A DNA stretch of 64,000 nt from Bacteroidaceae bacterium (GTDB taxonomy: Bacteria > Bacteroidota > Bacteroidia > Bacteroidales > Bacteroidaceae). Below, piece by piece: positions 18,674 through 27,102 of this stretch. A program made the position numbers and the translations under genes. The notes under the pieces were generated by a model. The model was not told where the DNA came from and did no database searches. It saw nothing but the letters and a program-made list of their open reading frames with translations. The stretch covers positions 62,001 through 126,000 of the forward strand of contig JAKSIZ010000003.1 in NCBI GenBank assembly GCA_024398515.1, in the 5' to 3' direction. The stretch's first letter is position 1. The number at the start of each line of letters is the position of its first letter.

Positions 18674-18698
18674 ACGCGCGCGTGTGCGTGCGCGCATA
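18674..18698. other. Alternating purine-pyrimidine tract (Z-DNA-prone)
   Basis: About 25 bp of almost perfect CG/TG alternation between the beta-helix gene and the hsdM/fic remnants. A similar tract occurs at 27019-27039. No gene is visible around it. Confidence 0.6.
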
Positions 18699-18768
18699 CA
18701 AATAATCAAATCTTTAACACTCGAAAGTTTCACTTTTCTGGTATTATTTTTCAAATACTATGCTTTTT

Positions 18769-19024
18769 TTAACATTCACGGCACAGGTGAAAAATTATGC
18801 TATCACCTTCAAGCACCCATTCCTTTTTTGTAATGTCGTATTTACGGAATTCTCCGGCATGCTTCATCACGTCCTCGAAAACACGACGATGAATAGACTG
18901 ATAGCCGCCTGTGCTGAAATCAAAGGTTTTAGAGGTTATATCCTAACTTCTCAAAGAGTTCTTTCAACTGGTGTTTCAGAAAGATAAGGCTCAGCACCGC
19001 ATGCTTATACTCCGACGGTTCCAC
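18769..19024 (-). pseudogene. Degraded hsdM and Fic-domain remnants
   Basis: On the minus strand two short coding fragments sit back to back. The first (19024-18929) reads VEPSEYKHAVLSLIFLKHQL and on to a stop, resembling the N-terminal region of type I restriction methylase HsdM. The second (about 18930-18769) contains 'YQSIHRRVFEDVMKHAGEFR' followed by 'KYDITKKEWVLEGDSIIF', the typical pre-catalytic part of a Fic-domain protein. Neither has the rest of its domain. They look like the last traces of a lost type I restriction locus carrying a fic gene. The rest of the gap 18530-19265 shows nothing I can name. Confidence 0.6.
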
Positions 19025-19265
19025 ATATTATATCAGTAAAATTAATAGGAATATGCGAGTTACAAGTTATAAATTTTCATAAAAATGATAGTATTTTAGG
19101 GGTGTTTTTGTGTGTATTTGAGATTTTATTCATATATTTGCAAAGTAAAATTATCTCTGCTTCAACATGATTAAGCTGCCGAGATTACTAACACAAATGC
19201 TATTGGGCTGCACTATGATTGAAGCGAATGTGTGATAAAATAAACTTACTCAACTCAAGGATATT

Positions 19266-20273
19266 ATGAGAATCTTAACAAGGATTTTAACCATTGTTGC
19301 TTTGGGGGCTGTATGGACTTCGTCATGCTTTGCTCAGATGAGGTTGACGGCGAGGGAAAACGTGCCTACAGACAGCATTTTTATGTCTGATCCGTTTGTG
19401 CTCGCAGACCGTGCAACGATGACTTACTACATGACTGGAACGGGTGGAATGATGTGGAAAAGCAAGGACTTGAAGCTTTGGAACGGCCCGTACCGCATTG
19501 CTGAGACCGATCCAACATCGTGGATGGGACGACGACCGATGATTTGGGCGGCAGAGTTTCACCAGTACAACGGCAAATACTATTACTTTGCTACGTTCAC
19601 CAACCGCGAAGTATTCATCGATACCGTCCGCGAAAACGCTATAGAACGCCGTGCAAGCCATGTGCTCGTGGCAGATAAAGCCGAAGGACCTTACCGTCCG
19701 ATGGCTGACAAAGAATACTTACCAGCCACCCAACCTACGCTCGACGCCACGTTCTGGCTCGATAATGATGGCTTGCCTTACATGGTTTTCTGCCACGAAT
19801 GGTTGCAAAACTGGAACGGAACTGTCGAGAAGATTCAGTTGAAACCTGACCTTAGCGGCACCGTAGAGGGCACAAGGAAGTTGCTTTTCCGTGCTTTTGA
19901 TTCGCCGTGGAGCCGTGAGAAACAGGCCGACGGAACGATTACGGCAAACAAAGTCACCGATGGTCCTTTCGTGTTTCGCACGCAAACAGGGCGTTTAGGG
20001 ATGCTCTGGACCAGTTGGGTATTCGGTGACTATACGCAGGGAGTGGCGTATTCTGAGAGTGGCACACTCGATGGTCCGTGGGTGCAGGAGGCAAAGCCTA
20101 TCACTCCGCCAAACTATGGGCACGGCATGATGTTCCGTACTTTCGACGGGCGACTGCTACTCTGTTGCCATTCGCATAAGAAAGTAAACGGCAGAACCAT
20201 CCGCAAACCTGCGTTCTTTGAGGTTGACGATACAGGCGACAAAATCATATTAAAACATTCAGCCGAACAATGA
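19266..20273 (+). CDS. Secreted glycoside hydrolase family 43 protein
   Basis: A 335-residue protein with a signal peptide ending at 'SSCFAQ'. It has the five-bladed propeller pattern of GH43: 'SDPFVLAD' carries the catalytic-base Asp, 'DATFWLDNDGLPYMVF' the second Asp, and 'VTDGPFVFRTQTGRLGMLW' occupies the place where GH43 enzymes usually have the acid Glu in an EGP motif. Here that position reads DGP, which may mark a subfamily or altered catalysis. The likely substrate is an arabino- or xylo-oligosaccharide. The stop overlaps the next ATG (ATGA), so it is coupled to the esterase that follows. Confidence 0.8.
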   Translation: MRILTRILTIVALGAVWTSSCFAQMRLTARENVPTDSIFMSDPFVLADRATMTYYMTGTGGMMWKSKDLKLWNGPYRIAETDPTSWMGRRPMIWAAEFHQYNGKYYYFATFTNREVFIDTVRENAIERRASHVLVADKAEGPYRPMADKEYLPATQPTLDATFWLDNDGLPYMVFCHEWLQNWNGTVEKIQLKPDLSGTVEGTRKLLFRAFDSPWSREKQADGTITANKVTDGPFVFRTQTGRLGMLWTSWVFGDYTQGVAYSESGTLDGPWVQEAKPITPPNYGHGMMFRTFDGRLLLCCHSHKKVNGRTIRKPAFFEVDDTGDKIILKHSAEQ

Positions 20274-21001
20274 AAAGACTATTTTTTCTCTTTATATTAT
20301 GTAGTGCCGTGGCGTTAGAGGGAGCGGCACAAGAGTTCGCATTCAACAAGGGGATGCTCAAACTGCACTACCGCGAGAAGGCATACAACCCTTCGGCTGC
20401 AGGAAAGAGTATGCTCGTGGTATATCTGCATCCGCGAAGTGCACGTGGACATAAGAACGAGACACAGACCAAGACGCCTGGCTACAAAGCCATAGACCAC
20501 TATCTCGACAGCATCGGCATGAAGGCTGTACTGCTTGCGCCACAGTGCGAAGAGGCTCGGCACTGGAACGAATACAGTTCTCCGGTGGGCAAATACTTCA
20601 GCGACGTGGTCTATGACTTCATCGACGACTATGCCAACAGCCACAACATCGACAAGAGCCGCATCTTCGTACTCGGCGAATCGTTTGGCGGCAGTGGCGT
20701 CTGGCGGCTCGTGAGCGACTATCCAGGATACTTTGCCGCAGCTATGCCAGCCGTTTGCAGTCCGAAGCTCGACCGCCTGCAGCGCTTCGTAAAGTTGGGC
20801 AAGGCAGCAAAAACACCGCTATGCATCGTCGTAGGCGAACGCGACCAGATATACGGCCCAGCGGTAATGGCACCCTACATTGACACCCTGACCAAGAAGA
20901 ACTGCCGCATGAAATACATCATCCTCCCTGGTATGAACCATCAGCAAGCCTGTCTGAAGGCATACACCAACGAGGCACTCGACTGGATGTTCAAGCGTTG
21001 A
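20270..21001 (+). CDS. Secreted alpha/beta-hydrolase esterase
   Basis: A 243-residue protein with a signal peptide ending 'ALEGAAQ'. The alpha/beta-hydrolase fold shows 'VVYLHPRSARG' (oxyanion strand), the nucleophile elbow G-E-S-F-G-G (residues ~141-146), the Asp in 'VVGERDQIYGP', and the His in 'LPGMNHQQAC'. It belongs to the PHB-depolymerase/feruloyl-esterase-like group. Translation is coupled to the upstream GH43, so it probably removes acyl or feruloyl side groups from the same hemicellulose. A class B triple-palindrome element follows within ~55 bp of the stop. Confidence 0.8.
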   Translation: MKRLFFLFILCSAVALEGAAQEFAFNKGMLKLHYREKAYNPSAAGKSMLVVYLHPRSARGHKNETQTKTPGYKAIDHYLDSIGMKAVLLAPQCEEARHWNEYSSPVGKYFSDVVYDFIDDYANSHNIDKSRIFVLGESFGGSGVWRLVSDYPGYFAAAMPAVCSPKLDRLQRFVKLGKAAKTPLCIVVGERDQIYGPAVMAPYIDTLTKKNCRMKYIILPGMNHQQACLKAYTNEALDWMFKR

Positions 21002-21055
21002 ACAACCCAAAACGAACGATATAATTCGAGAACTCGAACTCTCGAATCCTCGAAA

Positions 21056-21158
21056 TTGAACGCTTAACTCCAAAAAACATTGCAGCAATGTTGAGTCGAA
21101 CATTGCAGCAATGTTGGGGTCAACATTGGAGCAATGTTTTTCCGACTTTAGCGCTCAA
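21056..21158. repeat. Triple-palindrome element, class B (copy 1)
   Basis: The core 21076-21138 has three 17-bp palindromes AACATTGCAGCAATGTT (third with one change) starting at 21076, 21099 and 21122, period exactly 23 bp. Inner arms TTGAACGCTTAACTCC (21056-21071) and CCGACTTTAGCGCTCAA (21142-21158) are inverted relative to each other. It is the reverse-oriented counterpart of the copy at 40585-40689, and lies between the esterase gene and the mreB promoter. Confidence 0.9.
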
Positions 21159-21270
21159 CCCTCCAATGCCAAAAGGGCGACTGGAGTAAACAAAAGCAAT
21201 CGGCTTGCCGCTTTCACAAAGCCTAATAGGCGACTGAAAGAAAAATATTTGAAAATTATGAACTTTTTTC

Positions 21271-21301
21271 TTTGAAAAATAACTAATATTTAGTAATTTT
21301 G
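21271..21301 (+). promoter_or_regulatory. Promoter of the mre/rod operon
   Basis: TTTG (21271-21274), 19 bp, TAATTTTG (21294-21301): a full match to the Bacteroidetes consensus. The start of transcription should be near 21307, leaving a ~58-nt leader before mreB. Confidence 0.8.
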
Positions 21302-21364
21302 CAGCAGTAATGGCAAAATGCCTTTTTCGACCGATAATTAGGGAAAAATTAAATAAAGAAATAT

Positions 21365-22387
21365 ATGGGAATCTTTTCATTTGTCCAGGAGATTGCAATG
21401 GACCTTGGAACAGCCAACACGATTATCATCAGCAACGACAAGATTGTCGTTGACGAACCGAGTGTAGTGGCTGTAGATAGACATTCCGACAAGATGATTG
21501 CTGTTGGCGAGAAAGCAAAGATGATGTACGAGAAGACACACGACAACATCCGTACCATACGCCCTCTCTACAACGGAGTGATTAGCGACTTCTCAGCTTG
21601 CGAGCAGATGATGCGCGGACTTATCAAGATGGCTCACACGGGCAGCAAGTTCTTCTCGCCATCATTGAGAATGGTCATTGGCGTGCCTTCGGGCAGCACA
21701 GAAGTCGAGCTGCGTGCCGTACGCGACGCTGCCGAACATGCAAACGGCCGTGACGTCTATCTCATATTCGAGCCTATGGCAGCCGCTATCGGTATAGGCG
21801 TCGATGTTGAAGCGCCAGAAGGAAACATGGTTGTTGACATCGGCGGCGGTACAACCGAGATTGCCGTGATATCATTAGGCGGAATCGTATCGAACAATTC
21901 CATCCGTGTGGCTGGTGATGACTTTACTGCCGACATACGCGACTACATGAGCCGCCAGCACAACGTGAAGGTTTCCGAGAGAATGGCAGAACGAATCAAG
22001 ATACACGTAGGCGCAGCAATCACCGACCTTGGCGACAATGCACCAGAGGATTACCTCGTGAACGGACCAAACCGCATCACGTCGCTCCCTGTACATGTGC
22101 CTATCTGCTATCAGGAAATAGCCCACTGTCTCGACCGATCAGTGGCAAAACTCGAAGTGGCAGTGCTCAATGCACTCGAAAATACGCCTCCGGAACTCTA
22201 TGCCGACATAATAAAGAACGGCATCTATCTCACCGGTGGAGGTGCCTTGCTGCGTGGCCTCGACAAACGATTGTCGGAGAAAATCAAGATTCCATTCCAC
22301 ATAGCAGAGGATCCATTGCATAGTGTAGCCAAGGGAGTAGGCATAGCATTGAAGAATGTTGACCGCTTCCAGTTCCTGATGAGGTAA
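21365..22387 (+). CDS. mreB: Rod-shape-determining actin homologue MreB
   Basis: A 340-residue actin-fold ATPase that forms membrane-bound filaments guiding lateral wall synthesis. The N-terminal 'MGIFSFVQEIAMDLGTANT' carries the phosphate-1 loop (DLGTANT). 'MVVDIGGGTTEIAVI' is phosphate 2 and 'GIYLTGGGALLRGLD' the adenosine motif. It is the first gene of a compact operon (mreB, mreC, mreD, mrdA, rodA, gaps of 2 bp or overlaps) that has a strong promoter upstream. Confidence 0.97.
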   Translation: MGIFSFVQEIAMDLGTANTIIISNDKIVVDEPSVVAVDRHSDKMIAVGEKAKMMYEKTHDNIRTIRPLYNGVISDFSACEQMMRGLIKMAHTGSKFFSPSLRMVIGVPSGSTEVELRAVRDAAEHANGRDVYLIFEPMAAAIGIGVDVEAPEGNMVVDIGGGTTEIAVISLGGIVSNNSIRVAGDDFTADIRDYMSRQHNVKVSERMAERIKIHVGAAITDLGDNAPEDYLVNGPNRITSLPVHVPICYQEIAHCLDRSVAKLEVAVLNALENTPPELYADIIKNGIYLTGGGALLRGLDKRLSEKIKIPFHIAEDPLHSVAKGVGIALKNVDRFQFLMR

Positions 22388-22389
22388 AG

Positions 22390-23229
22390 ATGCGAAATCT
22401 GATAGAGTTCATCCAGAGGTTCAATCACTGGATTTTGTTCCTCTTCTTGGAGATAATAAGTCTGACACTGCTCTTTAGCTATAACGGCTATCAGGGCAGT
22501 GTATGGTTTTCGTCAGCCAATTCCATGGCTGGCACAATGCTCGAATGGGACTCCAATTTCGACAATTTCTTCTCGCAAGCAGCAATAAACGACAAACTCA
22601 CACAGACCAATCTCGACCTTCAAGCCGAAAACGACCGACTGCGTGAAGCTCTGGCAAAGACACGGCAGAAAGTCGATACGAAAGACAAAATCACTTACCA
22701 ATACATTCCAGCAAAGGTGGTAAGCAACACTTTGAACGAGGTAAACAACCTGATAACCATAAACAAGGGCAGTGCCGACGGCGTAAGGAAAGACATGGGA
22801 GTGGTCGATGGCAACGGTGTTGTGGGTATAGTCTATCTTGTTGCAAAGCATTACAGCGTGGTCATTTCGGTGCTGAACTCACATTCAAACATCAGTTGCG
22901 TCATTCGCGACCGCGGATATTTCGGCTATCTACTGTGGGAAGGAAACGAACCAGACGTAGCTTACGTTAATGACATACCGCGACATGCACACTTCAAAAT
23001 AGGCGACTACGTGACCACAAGCGGCTATTCGTCGGTATTTCCACGTGGAATCTCGGTAGGAAAAATCATCGCATCATACAACTCAGCCGATGGATTGTCG
23101 TATAAATTAAAGGTAAGCCTTGCGACAGACTTCAGCCATCTGCGCGATGTGAGGGTTATAAACAACTCGTCATTCAAAGAAAGAATAAAAATAGAACAGG
23201 CGGCAAAGGACTCGCTTACAATGTTGTAA
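22390..23229 (+). CDS. mreC: Rod-shape-determining protein MreC
   Basis: A 279-residue inner-membrane protein. It has a short cytoplasmic N-terminus, one membrane span (residues ~13-32, WILFLFLEIISLTLLF), a coiled coil (~60-95, 'QTNLDLQAENDRLREALAKT'), then the periplasmic double beta-barrel ('AKVVSNTLNEVNNLITINKG', 'VVDGNGVVGIV', 'GDYVTTSGYSSVFPRGISVG'). It links MreB to the PBP2/RodA synthase. It starts 2 bp after mreB and abuts mreD. Confidence 0.95.
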   Translation: MRNLIEFIQRFNHWILFLFLEIISLTLLFSYNGYQGSVWFSSANSMAGTMLEWDSNFDNFFSQAAINDKLTQTNLDLQAENDRLREALAKTRQKVDTKDKITYQYIPAKVVSNTLNEVNNLITINKGSADGVRKDMGVVDGNGVVGIVYLVAKHYSVVISVLNSHSNISCVIRDRGYFGYLLWEGNEPDVAYVNDIPRHAHFKIGDYVTTSGYSSVFPRGISVGKIIASYNSADGLSYKLKVSLATDFSHLRDVRVINNSSFKERIKIEQAAKDSLTML

Positions 23230-23730
23230 ATGGAATTACTCGTTAGAAGAATAATATGGTTTGTGGTGTTGTGCTTGGTGCAAGTGCTTGTGCTGAACCA
23301 TGTACACGTGTTCCACTACGCCACACCATTGCTGTTCATATACTTTATAATGAAGTTCCCAATCGGTTATGAACGTTGGGCACTGCTGTTGTGGGGCTTC
23401 TTCATGGGACTTATCATCGACATTTTCACCAACATCCCTGGTGTTACTGCGGCTTCGTTGACGATAATGAGTTTCGTGCAACCGTATCTCCTGCAACTAT
23501 TCATACCAAAAGACGACTACGCAACAATGCTACCATCAATGAAATCATTGGGCTTTGAAGTATTCTTCAAGTATGCACTGACCGTTGTTCTGCTGTTCTC
23601 GATACTGTTCTACACATTCGAAACATTCAATCTTTTCAGTTTCGGCGACTGGTTGCTTCGAGTGGTTTGCAGCACGATAATCACACTTATCTTCGTTCTT
23701 ATAGTCGAGAAATTCAATAAGCATGACTGA
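23230..23730 (+). CDS. mreD: Rod-shape-determining protein MreD
   Basis: A 166-residue multi-spanning membrane protein with about five hydrophobic segments. The start at 23230 directly follows the mreC stop; the stop overlaps the start of mrdA by 8 bp. Residues 'FPIGYERWALLLWGFFMGL' followed by 'IIDIFTNIPG' correspond to the conserved loop of the Bacteroidetes MreD family. It belongs to the elongasome membrane complex. Confidence 0.9.
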   Translation: MELLVRRIIWFVVLCLVQVLVLNHVHVFHYATPLLFIYFIMKFPIGYERWALLLWGFFMGLIIDIFTNIPGVTAASLTIMSFVQPYLLQLFIPKDDYATMLPSMKSLGFEVFFKYALTVVLLFSILFYTFETFNLFSFGDWLLRVVCSTIITLIFVLIVEKFNKHD

Positions 23731-25504
23731 TTTTGAACTCGGAAACAGGAAGTATGTCATCATCGGTGTGGTTGTTGTCATCGTGTTGATTTATGTAATC
23801 CGCCTTTTAGGATTGCAGGTTTTCAGCAGCGACTACAAGAAATACGCCGACAGCAATGCTCTCCTTTATAAAAATGAATTCCCGTCGCGAGGAGTTATAA
23901 AGGACAGAAACAACCATCTGATGGTTTATAACCAGCTCACATACGACTTGATGGTAGTGGTGAATGAGATCAAACCAGGCATGGATACGATTGACTTCTG
24001 CCGATGTATAGGCATAACAAAGCAGGAATTTATTGAGCGCATGGACAATATAAAGGACGTCAGCAAGAATCCAAACTACTCGCGTTTCTCGCAACAACTG
24101 TTCCTTCCACAGCTTACAATGCGCGAATTCAACGTACTTCACGAGAAGATGTTCCGCTTTCCAGGCTTCCATGTCCAGAAGCGATCCATTCGACAATACC
24201 ACTATCCATACGCAGCACACGTGCTTGGAGAGGTGGCACAAGTATCGCCAATGGACATTGAAGAAGACGATTACTATCAATCGGGCGACTACATAGGCAA
24301 GATTGGAGTGGAACGTTCGTACGAGGAATACCTGCGTGGCGAAAAGGGAGTCCACATTATGCTGCGCGATGCACGAGGCAGAATACAGGGCAGTTACAAG
24401 AATGGCGCCCTTGACAAGAAGCCACGACCAGGGCGCAACCTTACGCTTGGCTTGGACATAGAGTTGCAAAAGCTTGGCGAAACTCTCATGAAAGGCCGCA
24501 AGGGAAGTATTGTTGCCATCGAGCCATCCACGGGAGAGATTCTTTGCATGGTGTCTGCTCCATCGTATGATCCTCGGCTTCTTGTCGGCAGAAACAGGGG
24601 AAAGAACCATCTGAAGATGCAAGAAGACGAGAACCGCCCTCTGCTCAACCGTGCCATAACAGGACTTTACCCTCCTGGTTCTACGTTCAAACCAGCACAA
24701 GGACTTGTTTTTCTCAACGAAGGAATAACGAATGCAGGCACTGCCTACCCTTGTCATGGAGGCTTCCTTCACAAGGGATTGAAAGTTGGATGCCACTATC
24801 ATCCGTCGCCGCTCACCATGGAACCAGCCCTTGCCACAAGTTGCAACGGCTTCTTCTGCTGGGGACTATATTATATGATGTCCAACAGAACCAAGTACAA
24901 AACAATAGACGAAGCCATGAACAAGTGGCGTGACTACATGGTCAGCATGGGCTTTGGCTATAAACTTGGCGTGGATTTGCCTGGCGAAAAGCGCGGATTG
25001 ATACCTAACGCCGAGTTTTACAACAAGGCATATTCTGGTTTTTGGAGTGGTTTGACCGTCATAAGCATCAGCATCGGACAAGGTGAAGTGCTCCTTACTC
25101 CACTGCAGATAGCCAATCAGGCAGCCACAATCGCAAACCGCGGCTACTATTACATCCCTCATGTAGTAAAGGAAGTACAGGGTTTGCCATTGGATACAAT
25201 CTACACCGAACAGCATCATACCATGGTCAAACCAAGGTATTACGACTATGTTATCCGCGGTATGCGTCAGGCAGTCACGGGCGGAACGTGTACGGCAGCA
25301 AACATTCCTGGGCTTTCAGTATGCGGAAAGACTGGTACGGTACAGAACCGTGGTTCCGACCATTCAGTATTTATGGGCTTTGCACCAATGCGTAATCCTA
25401 AGATTGCCATCGCTGTATATGTCGAGAATGGTGGTTTTGGTGCGTCGAGTGCAGTGCCAATAGCGGCTCAGATGTTCCAAGGATTTTTTAATAACAACAA
25501 GTAA
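23723..25504 (+). CDS. mrdA: Penicillin-binding protein 2 (elongasome transpeptidase)
   Basis: A 593-residue class B PBP that cross-links peptidoglycan during side-wall growth. One N-terminal membrane anchor (residues ~12-30) is followed by the pedestal domain ('KNEFPSRGVIKDRNN') and the transpeptidase. Active-site motifs are S-T-F-K in 'YPPGSTFKPA', S-C-N in 'LATSCNGFF', and K-T-G-T in 'VCGKTGTVQNRG'. It overlaps mreD by 8 bp and rodA by 1 bp (TAATG), giving tight coupling with its SEDS partner. Confidence 0.95.
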   Translation: MTDFELGNRKYVIIGVVVVIVLIYVIRLLGLQVFSSDYKKYADSNALLYKNEFPSRGVIKDRNNHLMVYNQLTYDLMVVVNEIKPGMDTIDFCRCIGITKQEFIERMDNIKDVSKNPNYSRFSQQLFLPQLTMREFNVLHEKMFRFPGFHVQKRSIRQYHYPYAAHVLGEVAQVSPMDIEEDDYYQSGDYIGKIGVERSYEEYLRGEKGVHIMLRDARGRIQGSYKNGALDKKPRPGRNLTLGLDIELQKLGETLMKGRKGSIVAIEPSTGEILCMVSAPSYDPRLLVGRNRGKNHLKMQEDENRPLLNRAITGLYPPGSTFKPAQGLVFLNEGITNAGTAYPCHGGFLHKGLKVGCHYHPSPLTMEPALATSCNGFFCWGLYYMMSNRTKYKTIDEAMNKWRDYMVSMGFGYKLGVDLPGEKRGLIPNAEFYNKAYSGFWSGLTVISISIGQGEVLLTPLQIANQAATIANRGYYYIPHVVKEVQGLPLDTIYTEQHHTMVKPRYYDYVIRGMRQAVTGGTCTAANIPGLSVCGKTGTVQNRGSDHSVFMGFAPMRNPKIAIAVYVENGGFGASSAVPIAAQMFQGFFNNNK

Positions 25505-26985
25505 TGGTCAACAACAAGATAATAAACAACAGTCGTCCGAGCATATTTCGCACCATAGATTGGTGGGTTGTAGGCATATATTTGTTCATGCTCGTGTTCG
25601 GATGGTTCAGTATCTGTGGCGCAAGTTATACGTATGGCGACGCAGAACTCTTCGACCTTTCGTCGCGTTCCGGCATGCAGATAGTATGGATTTGCACGGC
25701 TCTTGCGCTTGCATTGGTCATAATGCTGCTCGACTACAACATGTTCGACGCCTTTGCCTATATTGTCTATGGGGTGTTTATCATCGTTTTGTTCCTTACA
25801 ATCTTCAATCCGAAGCAGATACATGGTTCGCGTTCATGGATTGTAATGGGCCCTATAAGGATTCAACCTGCCGAGTTTGCAAAGTTCGCTACGGCACTTG
25901 CGGTGGCGAAATTGATGAATTCCTACGACTTCAACCACAACCGTCTTCGCCATTGGGCACTCGCCATCGGCATGGTATTGGTGCCTATGCTGTTCATCAT
26001 CCTGCAAAAGGAAACCGGTTCGGCACTGGTCTATCTCGCATTTTTCCTCATGTTCTATCGCGAAGGCCTCTCGGGAAGTGTGCTGTTTGTAGGCGTTGCG
26101 ATGGTGTATTACTTCACTGTAGGACTGAAATATGCCGATATAAACATGCTCGGTACGCCCACTTCTTTAGGCACATTCCTCGTTCTGCTTGGCGTTATCG
26201 TCTTTTCCATTGGCATGGCATACGTGTATGAACGCAACAAAAAGGAGCTTTACACGCTCTCAGCCGTGGCTTTAGGCACGACGCTTTTCTTCGTTCTTTT
26301 CTCGAAATTCGTCATTCCTTTCAACGTAAACATCGTTATGGGCATACTCAGCGGTGCGCTCATCGTGTGGTTTTTGTTCAAAGGTTTCAAGAATAGTTTC
26401 ATGCATTACGTCTATATTGCAGTGTTTGCAATAGGTTCGATAGGCTTTTTCGTATCGGCAGACTACGTGTTGAACGACGTGATGAAACCCTATCAGCGTG
26501 CGCGAATCAACGTTCTTCTCGGGTTGGAGAAGGACATTACGGGCATCGGTTACAACGTACACCAAAGCGAGATAGCCATCGGTTCAGGCGGATTTGCAGG
26601 CAAAGGTTTCCTAAATGGCACGCAGACAAAGCTGAAATACGTGCCTGAGCAAGACACCGACTTCATCTTCTGCACCATTGGCGAAGAGGAAGGTTTCCTC
26701 GGTTGTCTCGCCGTGTTGCTGCTGTTCCTCGTACTGATAGTGCGAATTATCTATCTGTCCGAGCAACAAGCCACGCGGTTTGCCCGAGTCTATGGGTATT
26801 GCGTCGCGAGTATCTTCACGTTCCACATCTTCATAAACATAGGCATGGTACTCGGCATGACGCCAGTGATAGGCATCCCTTTGCCATTCTTCAGTTATGG
26901 AGGTTCGTCGTTGTGGGGCTTCACGTTGTTGCTGTTCATCTTCCTACGCCTTGATGCTGGCCGCAAACTTGCTGCCGAATTGTAA
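25504..26985 (+). CDS. rodA: SEDS peptidoglycan glycosyltransferase RodA
   Basis: A 493-residue polytopic membrane protein of the SEDS family that polymerises lipid II in the elongasome. Characteristic stretches are 'GSRSWIVMGPIRIQPAEFAK', 'QKETGSALVYLAFFLMFYREG', 'TQTKLKYVPEQDTDFIFCTI' and 'GIPLPFFSYGGSS'. It is longer than E. coli RodA (370 residues) because of extra loop and membrane material in the middle (~200-310), common in Bacteroidetes. It is last in the operon; the following gap holds a cloverleaf element. Confidence 0.94.
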   Translation: MVNNKIINNSRPSIFRTIDWWVVGIYLFMLVFGWFSICGASYTYGDAELFDLSSRSGMQIVWICTALALALVIMLLDYNMFDAFAYIVYGVFIIVLFLTIFNPKQIHGSRSWIVMGPIRIQPAEFAKFATALAVAKLMNSYDFNHNRLRHWALAIGMVLVPMLFIILQKETGSALVYLAFFLMFYREGLSGSVLFVGVAMVYYFTVGLKYADINMLGTPTSLGTFLVLLGVIVFSIGMAYVYERNKKELYTLSAVALGTTLFFVLFSKFVIPFNVNIVMGILSGALIVWFLFKGFKNSFMHYVYIAVFAIGSIGFFVSADYVLNDVMKPYQRARINVLLGLEKDITGIGYNVHQSEIAIGSGGFAGKGFLNGTQTKLKYVPEQDTDFIFCTIGEEEGFLGCLAVLLLFLVLIVRIIYLSEQQATRFARVYGYCVASIFTFHIFINIGMVLGMTPVIGIPLPFFSYGGSSLWGFTLLLFIFLRLDAGRKLAAEL

Positions 26986-27018
26986 CGCATCGCGGCTTTT
27001 CAACTCACATTATAATAT

Positions 27019-27039
27019 ATGCGCACGCGCATACGCGCG
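27019..27039. other. Alternating purine-pyrimidine tract
   Basis: ATGCGCACGCGCATACGCGCG, an alternating CG/CA tract just after rodA, similar to that at 18674-18698. Z-DNA formation under supercoiling is possible. Confidence 0.6.
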
Positions 27040-27102
27040 AAAGAGAAGGCGGATTTCTGCATTCACTCATTAAAGCCTGTGTATTTATAATAGAGAAAAA
27101 TA

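Noticed and set aside
18760..18987. Plus-strand 75-codon frame
   Set aside because: It is the complement of the Fic-like remnant; the minus strand gives the recognisable sequence.
21076..21138. Triple palindromes as mini CRISPR arrays
   Set aside because: Spacers are only 6 bp, always two, and no cas genes are in the window; repeat sequence differs between loci.
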